Part shown: in pieces, positions 46,554-53,309 of the stretch
Layout: every line of letters begins with the position of its first letter
Numbering within the stretch: position 1 is the stretch's first letter
DNA from: DASYDU01 sp050248495
GTDB taxonomy: Bacteria; Planctomycetota; Planctomycetia; Pirellulales; Lacipirellulaceae
NCBI GenBank assembly: GCA_050248495.1
Contig: JBFWSG010000005.1
Location: 117,420 to 181,419 of the forward strand
Length of the DNA stretch: 64,000 nt
Reading direction: 5' to 3'
Made by a program: the position numbers and the translations under genes
Notes under the pieces: model-generated
The model's database searches: none
Told to the model about the DNA's origin: nothing
Seen by the model: only the letters and a program-made list of their open reading frames with translations

Positions 46554-47936
46554 TTAATTCTTTCCAGTCGCTGCCGCCGCAGGCTTGTTCGACGCCACGG
46601 CCGCCGGTGCGGCCGCACCATAGATCGCCACGGCCGACGTCTCCGTCTTCGGCGTGACTTTCATCCCCGGCCTGGCGCGGAGCAGCCCCTCGGTGATCAC
46701 ACGGTCATTCGCCGCAATTTGTCCCGACACGACGCGATAGCCGTCGATCGCGGCGCCGACTTGCACGGGGCGGTATTCGACTTTGTCTTCCTGCCCGACG
46801 ACCAGTAGAAAATTGCCAACCTGGTCGATCGACAGCGCCCGTTCCGGCACGAGCAGTGCATTCGCCCGTTGCTGATAGGGAATGCGGACGCGGACGAACA
46901 TCCCGGGCAGGATCGCGCTGTCCTCGTTCGGGAACACACCGCGAATCTGAATCGTGCTGGTGCCGGGGTCGACCTGCGGATCGTGGTAGTCCACCGCGCC
47001 GCGATGCGGATAGCCCGGCTCGTTCGAGAGCCCCAGTTCGACCGGCACCTGCGTCGCCACGGCCGCCCCTTCACTCGACCCACCCGCGGCCTGTCGGTAC
47101 TTCAAGAAGTTCTCCAGGCTCAAACTGGCGTAGGCGTAGATTGGCGCAGTCTTGACGACGTTCGCCAGGAGCGACGACTGCCCATCGCCCACCAGGTTGC
47201 CGACGTCGAAATATACGCGGCTGATCCGGCCGTCGATCGGCGCCAATATGCGGCAATAGCTCAGTTCGATTTCGGCATCCCGCACTGCCGTTCGGGCTCC
47301 AGCCACGAGCGCCTGCGCCGTGCGAATGTTCGTTTCATAGTCGGCGTCGGTTTGTTGCAGCGAGGCCTTGGTGGCGTTGACCTGTGCGATATTCTTTTGC
47401 AGGGCGGCCGTTGATTGTTCCAGGTCTTGTTCCGTAAGGGCATGGCTCTGCACCAGGCCGCGCACGCGCCGCTCATCATCCTGCGCGAGCCGCAGTTGCG
47501 ATTCATCGAGCGCCAATTGGGCCCGGGCCACTTCCCGCGACTGCGACTGTTGCGCTTTGGCGAGCGAGGCTTCGGCCTCTGCCAGCCGCGCCTTCGCTTG
47601 CTCCAGCTTCACGCGAAACGGCTCTTCGTCGATCACCAACAGCAGTTGCCCCTGTTTGACAAACGACCCTTCTTCAAAGTGCCGCTCGACCAGGAAACCC
47701 TTCACTCGGGCGCGAATGTCCACGGACATCACTGGCTGGGCAACGCCAGTCACTTCCACATAATCCGTGACCGTCTCCTGCTTCGGCGTGACGACGGTCA
47801 CCTCGGGCGGCGGCGGCTCGACGTATTGGTTTGGGCCGCGCGTGCAGCCGAACAATCCGCCGGATAGGGCGACAACTGCGAGCAGCGAGACGCGCTGGGC
47901 CGCACGGACGGCGGCAGACACTTGGGGTGCGTGCAT
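46554..47936 (-). CDS. RND efflux periplasmic adaptor, system B
   Basis: A 460-residue lipoprotein with lipobox GLFGC (Cys31). Lipoyl halves lie in VDIRARVKGFLVERHFEEGSFVKQGQ and CRILAPIDGRISRVYFDVGNLV. Between them a long Gln/Ala-rich coiled-coil hairpin (about 105-215) is longer than in system A. It is the first gene of the operon and is transcribed divergently from the TetR gene. The intergenic palindromes between them are probable regulator sites. Confidence 0.92.
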   Translation of the reverse strand: MHAPQVSAAVRAAQRVSLLAVVALSGGLFGCTRGPNQYVEPPPPEVTVVTPKQETVTDYVEVTGVAQPVMSVDIRARVKGFLVERHFEEGSFVKQGQLLLVIDEEPFRVKLEQAKARLAEAEASLAKAQQSQSREVARAQLALDESQLRLAQDDERRVRGLVQSHALTEQDLEQSTAALQKNIAQVNATKASLQQTDADYETNIRTAQALVAGARTAVRDAEIELSYCRILAPIDGRISRVYFDVGNLVGDGQSSLLANVVKTAPIYAYASLSLENFLKYRQAAGGSSEGAAVATQVPVELGLSNEPGYPHRGAVDYHDPQVDPGTSTIQIRGVFPNEDSAILPGMFVRVRIPYQQRANALLVPERALSIDQVGNFLLVVGQEDKVEYRPVQVGAAIDGYRVVSGQIAANDRVITEGLLRARPGMKVTPKTETSAVAIYGAAAPAAVASNKPAAAATGKN

Positions 47937-47978
47937 GGGGACTGAGTGGCGCAAGGGGGCGATCAGGTTCGCGGTATC

Positions 47979-47990
47979 TACCAAATGGTA
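47979..47990. promoter_or_regulatory. Palindrome TACCAAATGGTA, candidate TetR operator
   Basis: A perfect 12-base palindrome 43 bases from the adaptor start, with a third copy of the half-site (TTGGTA) at 48006-48011. On the minus strand a TTTACC/TACCAT pair with 17-base spacing overlaps it, so binding would block adaptor transcription. Confidence 0.45.
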
Positions 47991-48025
47991 AGCAAGATTG
48001 ATCGGTTGGTAAATAGAGAAAACGC

Positions 48026-48045
48026 CGATATTTTGCGTAATATCG
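48026..48045. promoter_or_regulatory. Inverted repeat CGATATT-N6-AATATCG, second operator candidate
   Basis: Perfect 7-base arms around a 6-base spacer lie midway between the divergent adaptor and TetR genes. The 20-base dyad matches the size of typical TetR-family sites. Confidence 0.45.
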
Positions 48046-48069
48046 CCACGATTCTGGCCGCTATCCTGC

Positions 48070-48097
48070 TTGCAGCCGACCGCCAAAGGCCTATAAT
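48070..48097 (+). promoter_or_regulatory. Sigma70-type promoter of the TetR gene
   Basis: TTGCAG and the perfect TATAAT are separated by 16 bases. Transcription would start about 30 bases before the ATG, with AAGGA 6-7 bases upstream of it. This is the best -10 element seen in the window. Confidence 0.65.
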
Positions 48098-48133
48098 TGA
48101 CCGTCAGGTTAGTTCTTTTCTCAAGGATTTCTC

Positions 48134-48790
48134 ATGGCGGTGGAACGTACTCGAGACGGCGAAGCGACCCGCGAGGCGGTGCTCACGGCGGCCGAAACTC
48201 TGTTCGCTGAACAGGGTTTCGACGCGACGTCGATGCGCGACATCTCGAACGCCTCGGGCGTCTCGCACCCTTTGATCCACCACCACTTCGGCAGCAAGCA
48301 GGATCTGTACGACGCCGTGAAGCGACGGCTCGTCGAGGGCTATGCCAAGCGTTTCCCGCACGCTGCCCGCGCGGTGAACCGACCGATCAATATCGAAGCC
48401 GAGATGCACCGGCTGATGGATTACATCGGCGGCAACCCCACGCTGCTGAAGCTTTGCGCCCGCACGCAGCTCGAAGGCAATCACCAGGTGTGGCCCGGCG
48501 AACCCGACATCCTCACGACGCTCCGCCGCCGCATTGAAGTCTCGCAGGAACGCGGCCTCGTGCGCAGCGACCTATCCTCGACCTGCCTCTGCGCAATGGT
48601 CTTCGGCATGGTCCACTTCTGGGCCCAGGCCCGCGACCATTTCCGCCAGCGTTTCGGCGACCCGGTGAACGACGACGAGTTCATCGAACAAGCCATCGCC
48701 GTGCTGGAGCAAGGCATGAGCCCGCCCGCCGAAACCGCCGTCGCGCGAGCACCGAGCCTGGTCCGCGTCGCCGACGAGCCGGAGATCTAG
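48134..48790 (+). CDS. TetR-family transcriptional regulator of the efflux operon
   Basis: A 218-residue repressor. The N-terminal helix-turn-helix is clear: TREAVLTAAETLFAEQGFDATSMRDISNASGVSHPLIHHHFGSKQDLYDAV. The remaining 150 residues are the helical ligand-binding and dimerisation part. Family knowledge: it represses the adjacent efflux operon until a ligand binds. Divergence from the adaptor gene with dyads in between supports local control and autoregulation. Confidence 0.88.
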   Translation: MAVERTRDGEATREAVLTAAETLFAEQGFDATSMRDISNASGVSHPLIHHHFGSKQDLYDAVKRRLVEGYAKRFPHAARAVNRPINIEAEMHRLMDYIGGNPTLLKLCARTQLEGNHQVWPGEPDILTTLRRRIEVSQERGLVRSDLSSTCLCAMVFGMVHFWAQARDHFRQRFGDPVNDDEFIEQAIAVLEQGMSPPAETAVARAPSLVRVADEPEI

Positions 48791-48846
48791 TGCACCAACG
48801 CATGCGATCGCTTCTCCTGCCGCTGGCGGCCTAGCGCCCGCGCCGA

Positions 48847-49155
48847 TTACCGCCGCCCCGGAATCGCCGCGATCTGGTGTTCGTCGTAGTAGACAATGTG
48901 CCCGGGCCGTTGCGTGGTCCGCTGTTCGACGTACAGGCCTTCCTCGTTAAAGATCGCCACCATATTCCAAATCTGCTCCAGGCATTCGTCGGCGTCGCTG
49001 CGAAACCAGAAGATTGGTCGGCCGGATTGCGATCGCAGCCGCGGCACGTCCAGGTTCGAGTTGAACCAGCGGAGCGATTCTTGCAGACGCTCATCCGCGT
49101 ATTCCGGCAATTCGTAGCGTTCGAGCAGCGCCGTCGACGCGCGGAACAACCCCAA
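48847..49155 (-). CDS. Small hypothetical protein
   Basis: About 102 residues, helical then beta: LLERYELPEYADERLQESLRW, NSNLDVPRLRSQSGRPIFWF, and a tidy C-terminus RPGHIVYYDEHQIAAIP. The codon pattern looks coding, but no ATG lies in frame. A TTG is proposed, and the frame stays open upstream through a hydrophobic stretch (NWVAIAGQWLRLGLF) with no good start. It is an unrecognised protein, possibly truncated at its 5' end by the repeat-rich spacer. Confidence 0.5.
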   Translation of the reverse strand: MGLFRASTALLERYELPEYADERLQESLRWFNSNLDVPRLRSQSGRPIFWFRSDADECLEQIWNMVAIFNEEGLYVEQRTTQRPGHIVYYDEHQIAAIPGRR

Positions 49156-49218
49156 CCGCAGCCACTGTCCGGCGATCGCAACCCAGTTTGAAAGCGAATG
49201 AAGCGAGGCATGGGGAAA

Positions 49219-49320
49219 GGGTTGAGGGTGGAGTGTTGAGAGTTGAGAGTAGGAACGAAGACTGAAGCGGAGTCGAAAGCGTCTTCCTGACCCTCAACCC
49301 TCAACTCTCAACCCTCCACT
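49219..49320. repeat. Facing TTGAGGG / CCCTCAA spacer repeats
   Basis: Units of the GGGTTGAGGGTGGAG type at 49219-49250 face CCCTCAACCCTCAACTCTC-type units at 49291-49320. Similar units recur at 49402-49490 beyond the tRNA-like element. They could pair into long imperfect hairpins. Confidence 0.5.
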
Positions 49321-49326
49321 ATTTAG

Positions 49327-49396
49327 GGTGCCCAAAGGGAGTCGAACCCATACTTGTCGCCGTCGCGACCGTGCATGCCAAATACACTACAGACAC
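49327..49396 (-). ncRNA. tRNA-like structure with shortened anticodon arm
   Basis: The minus strand folds almost exactly as a tRNA. A 7-bp acceptor stem (GTGTCTG with TGGGCAC, including wobble pairs) is followed by T8 and A9, then a D arm (GTGT/GCAC) whose loop has A14 and GG at 18-19. The T arm has the conserved loop TTCGACT and a 5-bp stem with one mismatch. The anticodon arm is abnormal: GTCGC pairs with GCGAC around a 4-base GACG loop instead of 7, so there is no usable anticodon with U33. CCA is not encoded. It is probably a decayed tRNA or a tRNA mimic. Confidence 0.5.
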
Positions 49397-49877
49397 CGTG
49401 GCAGGGTTGAGAGTTGAAGGCCGAGGGTTGAGTGAACTGAGCAAGTTCGAGGGTTGAGAGTCTCAACACTCAATCCCGACACGACGCGACCCTGGCCGGT
49501 CGTGTGAATGAGATGCGATTCGAGCCGCGCCTGGGCAGCTCGTGCATAAAAGGGCCAGGCGTCAGTCGCGCGACGCAACGCCAGCCATGCCGTTCATCTG
49601 GTAGACAAGCGAACCCTCGGTCGCGGATCGATGATTGGTGGATTGAAGCAGCATGGGGCACCTGGGCAGAACGCACTTTCCCGTCGTCAGTCGCCGAGGG
49701 TGGTGTTCGATTTTCTGTAAGAGCGAGCTCCCGGCCCGAGGTTCACGCGGCGCCTGGAAAAAAATCTCTACGGCGGACCATCGCCACCCGACGCCAGCCA
49801 AGATCGTGAAAGATTTCACGAAGCAAAGTGTGGTTCTTTACGCATCTATCGGCTAGCGGCATCATTTGCCCGCGCCG

Positions 49878-49903
49878 GGAACCGTTTTGCTGCCGTCAGC
49901 GTC
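49878..49903 (+). promoter_or_regulatory. Candidate ECF-type promoter (GGAAC-N17-CGTC)
   Basis: GGAAC and CGTC are 17 bases apart, the classical spacing of ECF-sigma-dependent promoters. The site is about 95 bases before the sigma factor start. It suggests that the sigma factor activates its own operon. Confidence 0.5.
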
Positions 49904-49998
49904 GAATCCGCAAAATCGCATGAGTGGTTTTTGCCCCTCAAACGACTACATTGAGGTGCGTCGGCCGTCGCGGCCAAAAGGACTGGGAGAGGAATCCG

Positions 49999-50580
49999 TT
50001 GACCGACTTGGAGCTGCTCCATCGTGCTTGCCGAGAGGACGCCGCCGCCTGGCGGACGCTCTACGGGCGCTATTTGCCGATGGTCTGGCGGCGTGCGTAT
50101 GCCCTGTGTGGATGTACTCACGCGGCGGAGGACATTACGTCGGAAGTGATGGTAGCGCTGGTGCGAAATCTCCGCCGCCTCGAGCAGGACGGAACAACGG
50201 TCGCCGGCTGGCTGCTTTCGGTGGTGCGGCGCCAGGCGGCGGAGCACCACCGGCGGGCATTTCGCGCGCGGAACAAGCTGGCGCTCGCGGCGGTGACGCC
50301 AGTGGAGTCGGCCGGGCGCGGGCCGACGGCGCGGCTCGAACGGGAGGAAACCCGGCTCGAAGTGCTGCGCGTGCTCGACGCCTTGCCGGAGCGGCAGCGG
50401 CTGGTGCTCGAATGGAAATACGTCGAAGCGCTCGGGGTGCGCGAGATCGCGGAGCGGCTCGGCGAGAGCGAACGGGCTGTCGAGGCAGTGCTGTACCGGG
50501 CGCGGCGGGGATTCCGCAAGTTGTTTGAATCGAGAATCGTGGTGCGAGTAAGTGATGAACGCGAACCACAAACCATTTGA
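49999..50580 (+). CDS. ECF-type RNA polymerase sigma factor
   Basis: A 193-residue sigma70-family factor. Region 2 covers about residues 5-95 (LELLHRACREDAAAWRTLYGRYLP, AEDITSEVMVALVRNL, GWLLSVVRRQAAEHHRR). Region 4 covers about 115-175 (LDALPERQRLVLEWKYVEALGVREIAERLGESERAVEAVLYRARRGFRKLF). The TTG start is chosen because GGGAGAGG lies about 7 bases upstream and the protein then begins as ECF factors do. An upstream ATG would add 25 unlikely residues. It overlaps the membrane anti-sigma-like/DUF1549 gene by 26 bases, so that product is its likely regulator. Confidence 0.88.
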   Translation: MTDLELLHRACREDAAAWRTLYGRYLPMVWRRAYALCGCTHAAEDITSEVMVALVRNLRRLEQDGTTVAGWLLSVVRRQAAEHHRRAFRARNKLALAAVTPVESAGRGPTARLEREETRLEVLRVLDALPERQRLVLEWKYVEALGVREIAERLGESERAVEAVLYRARRGFRKLFESRIVVRVSDEREPQTI

Positions 50581-52828
50581 CGACGCCGACGAGGCCCGCC
50601 TGGCCTGGCTGCTGTCTTCGGCCGGCAGCGCGCCGGCGGTGCGCGAAGAGTTCGCGCGCTCGCTGGCCGAAAGGTTGGATGCCGAGTTCGCCGCCACGGT
50701 TGCCGTTGCGCCCGTCGAATCGAATGGCTCGGCACCGCGGTTGGTTTATCGGAGCCACGCTCGCGGCATGAACGGCCACGCGACGAATGGCGACGCGAAG
50801 AACGGCCACTCTGCGAACGGCCACGCAGTCAACGGCCACTCGACCAACGGACATGCTCAAGACAGCGATTCGCAAAAAGCACGGGCGGCAGTGTCCGTGC
50901 GGCCCGTGTCGCCGCGGCGGCGTTTGCTGCGGAAGTGGTCGGTCGGCATCGCGGCGGCCGCGTCGCTGCTCGTGGCGATGGCGGTGTGGAGCGATCCGCC
51001 GGCCTGGGCCAACATGATTCGTGCGATCGTCGACACGATCGAGCGGTACACGATCGGCGCCGGCGGCGGCGAAGTCGTCCCCGTAGTGGGCGGTGGCGAA
51101 GAGTCGCTGGATACTCCGGTCGACGAACCAGTGACCGCGCAGTCGTCGGCCGAAGCCGCCGTCGTTGTCGCTGAGGTGAAAAAGCTGGAAAAGCCAGGCG
51201 AAGAACGGCTCGCGTCGGAAAGCTCGGTGCCCGCCCCGCGACAATCAAAAGAAGCACCGAAGATCGTGCCCACGTCCGACGCCGCGCGGCCCCAATGGAA
51301 CCCGCCTACCGCGCCATTCGAAGAGGGCCAGCTTCGAGCGAAGATCAATGAGCAATTGGCCGAGCTGTGGGCGGCTCATAGAATTCGCCCCGTTGCTCCG
51401 GCGACCGACGCAGAGTTCATGCGCCGCGTCTATCTCGATCTTACCGGCCGCGTGCCGACGGTAGCCGAAGCCCACGACTTCCTCGCCGACCAGTCGCCTG
51501 ACCGCCGCAAGCGGCTCGTCGACGGGCTGCTCGAGCACCACGATCACGCCACTCACCTGGCGTCGGTCTGGCGACGTATTCTCTTGCCAAATGAAGTCGA
51601 CCTGGCGCGGCTGGGCGGTTCGGCGGAATTCGACGACTGGCTCGCCGAGCGGTTCGCGGAAAATATGCCGTATGACCAGCTGGTTCGGGAGCTGCTGCTG
51701 GCCGAGGGACGCGTCGCGGAGAAGGGCCCGCTGTTGTTTTACGCAGCGGTCCGTCTGAATCCCGAAGAGCTCGCCGCGCGAACGTCGCGGGCGTTCCTGG
51801 GAGTTCGCATGGAGTGTGCCCAGTGCCACGACCATCCGTTCGATGAAGTTTCGCAGCACGATTTCTGGAGCTTCGCCGCGTTCTTCGCCCGCATCTCACG
51901 GCCGCGCGGCAAGATGGAAATGGCCTCGCCTGTGCTGCAAGTGAAGGACAACAAATTCGGCGACGTGATGATCCCCGAGTCGGACGAAGTTGTTCCACCG
52001 CGGATCCCGGGCACGGTGATGGACCTCGCCGACGAGCCGGAAGGAACTTCGCGCCGCGAGCAGCTGGTCTCGTGGCTTACCGACCGGCACAACGAACATT
52101 TTGCCAAGGCGACGGTCAATCGCGTGTGGGCCCATCTGTTCGGCCGCGGCCTCGTCGAGCCGGTCGACGACATGCGGCCCGCCAATCCACCGATCGCGCC
52201 CGAAGTCTTGAACACTCTGGCTGGCGACTTCGCTGCCAGCGGCTATGACTTGCGGCGACTCCTGCGCGAGCTTGTGCTAACCGATGCTTACCAACTTTCC
52301 AGCGGGGCCGACGACAACGACCCCGCGCGGCCGCTCCACTTCGCCCAGATGAACATGAAGAGCTTTACCGCCGAGGAGCTCTACGACTGCATCACGATCG
52401 CCACCGGCAAAGCGTCGCTCAGCGGCGCTGGCACGGCTGATCTGAACGCTGCACCGGGACTGGTGCGCGCGAGCGACATGAACCGTCAACAGTTCATCGA
52501 GCAATTCCGCACCACACCAGGAAGCGTCACCGACTACCAAGCCGGCATCCCGCAAGCGCTTACGTTAATGCACGGCGGATTAATCCACAACGCCACGGAT
52601 GTAGCGGCGAGCGGTCTCTTGAAATCGCTCGCCGCGCCATTCTTCAGCGACTCCCAGCGGCTCGATACGCTCTATCTGGCAACGCTCTCGCGCTACCCGG
52701 ACGACTCGGAGCGCGAGGCGGTTGTCACCGAGATCGCGAAAGCAGAAACACCGCAGCAAAAGCAGCAAATTCTCGGCGACTTGCTGTGGGCGCTACTCAA
52801 TAGCGCTGAGTTTACGTTGAATCATTAG
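50555..52828 (+). CDS. Anti-sigma-like transmembrane protein fused to DUF1549-DUF1553 (CxxCH)
   Basis: A 757-residue single-pass protein. The first 115 residues are cytoplasmic: a short acidic anti-sigma-sized domain, then a tract of repeated NGH units (about 72-100) and a basic patch. One membrane helix at about 129-147 (VGIAAAASLLVAMAVW) follows. The periplasmic part contains DUF1549 (about 260-430: RRVYLDLTGRVPTVAEAHDFL) with a cytochrome c-type CAQCH at 421-425, then DUF1553 (about 490-590: ATVNRVWAHLFGRGLVEPVDD). These two domains normally form a secreted planctomycete protein; here they are linked through the membrane to a sigma-proximal segment. The start overlaps the sigma factor gene. 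Confidence 0.8.
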   Translation: MNANHKPFDDADEARLAWLLSSAGSAPAVREEFARSLAERLDAEFAATVAVAPVESNGSAPRLVYRSHARGMNGHATNGDAKNGHSANGHAVNGHSTNGHAQDSDSQKARAAVSVRPVSPRRRLLRKWSVGIAAAASLLVAMAVWSDPPAWANMIRAIVDTIERYTIGAGGGEVVPVVGGGEESLDTPVDEPVTAQSSAEAAVVVAEVKKLEKPGEERLASESSVPAPRQSKEAPKIVPTSDAARPQWNPPTAPFEEGQLRAKINEQLAELWAAHRIRPVAPATDAEFMRRVYLDLTGRVPTVAEAHDFLADQSPDRRKRLVDGLLEHHDHATHLASVWRRILLPNEVDLARLGGSAEFDDWLAERFAENMPYDQLVRELLLAEGRVAEKGPLLFYAAVRLNPEELAARTSRAFLGVRMECAQCHDHPFDEVSQHDFWSFAAFFARISRPRGKMEMASPVLQVKDNKFGDVMIPESDEVVPPRIPGTVMDLADEPEGTSRREQLVSWLTDRHNEHFAKATVNRVWAHLFGRGLVEPVDDMRPANPPIAPEVLNTLAGDFAASGYDLRRLLRELVLTDAYQLSSGADDNDPARPLHFAQMNMKSFTAEELYDCITIATGKASLSGAGTADLNAAPGLVRASDMNRQQFIEQFRTTPGSVTDYQAGIPQALTLMHGGLIHNATDVAASGLLKSLAAPFFSDSQRLDTLYLATLSRYPDDSEREAVVTEIAKAETPQQKQQILGDLLWALLNSAEFTLNH

Positions 52829-52864
52829 TTTCGGTCGGTCACAAACTTTGTAGAGGAGTTCGAA

Positions 52865-53284
52865 ATGAACATGCGAACTTTGACTGTGGCAATCGGGTGC
52901 GGAACGATCGGATCGATGGTCGGCTATGTCGTTGCTTCATGGCAGGCCGAACAGACTGCAACCGAACGACTCTACGAGAACTACACTTCCCGTGCCGAGA
53001 TTTGCCTCGAAGCCGCGGCGCAGCTCCGCAACGATCAAGTCGAATCTGCGCGGCGTTATCTCGAAACCACTGCCTTATATGCGCTGCGGGGAGTACCAAT
53101 GGGGCGCGCCTATTCGGACTTGAGCCCACACAGCCAAGAGCTGATGGTGACGGCATTGCGCTACGATGCGGCGTTTGACGACGTGGATTTCGGATTGGGT
53201 AAACTCACCCGCAACGACGTACCAAGCAATCACCAGAAACTCTCTACGGCGATACGTGTTGCAACGCAGCACGCGGAGTTGTAG
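52865..53284 (+). CDS. Small membrane-anchored hypothetical protein
   Basis: A 139-residue protein with one N-terminal hydrophobic helix (IGCGTIGSMVGYVVASW) followed by about 110 mainly helical residues (LYENYTSRAEICLEAAAQL; VESARRYLETTALYAL). No family is recognised. AGGAG lies 8-9 bases before the ATG. It interrupts the usual DUF1553-DUF1501 adjacency and shows more mixed codon use than its neighbours, so it may be a later insertion. It is probably anchored with its C-terminus outside. Confidence 0.6.
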   Translation: MNMRTLTVAIGCGTIGSMVGYVVASWQAEQTATERLYENYTSRAEICLEAAAQLRNDQVESARRYLETTALYALRGVPMGRAYSDLSPHSQELMVTALRYDAAFDDVDFGLGKLTRNDVPSNHQKLSTAIRVATQHAEL

Positions 53285-53309
53285 TCACGACCGATTCAGG
53301 AGTTGAACT

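Larger units (their letters stand above)
49156..49998. other. 843-base non-coding region with spacer repeats, tRNA-like structure and ECF promoter
   Basis: Contents in order: repeated GTTGAGGG/CCCTCAAC spacer units in opposite orientations (about 49219-49250 and 49291-49320), the tRNA-like element, more GGGTTGAGAGTTG units (about 49402-49490), about 370 bases in which I see nothing supported, and the sigma-gene promoter. Confidence 0.5.

Noticed and set aside
49327..49396. Calling the tRNA-like element a functional tRNA
   Set aside because: The anticodon loop has four bases and no U33; CCA is not encoded. Kept only as a tRNA-like structure.
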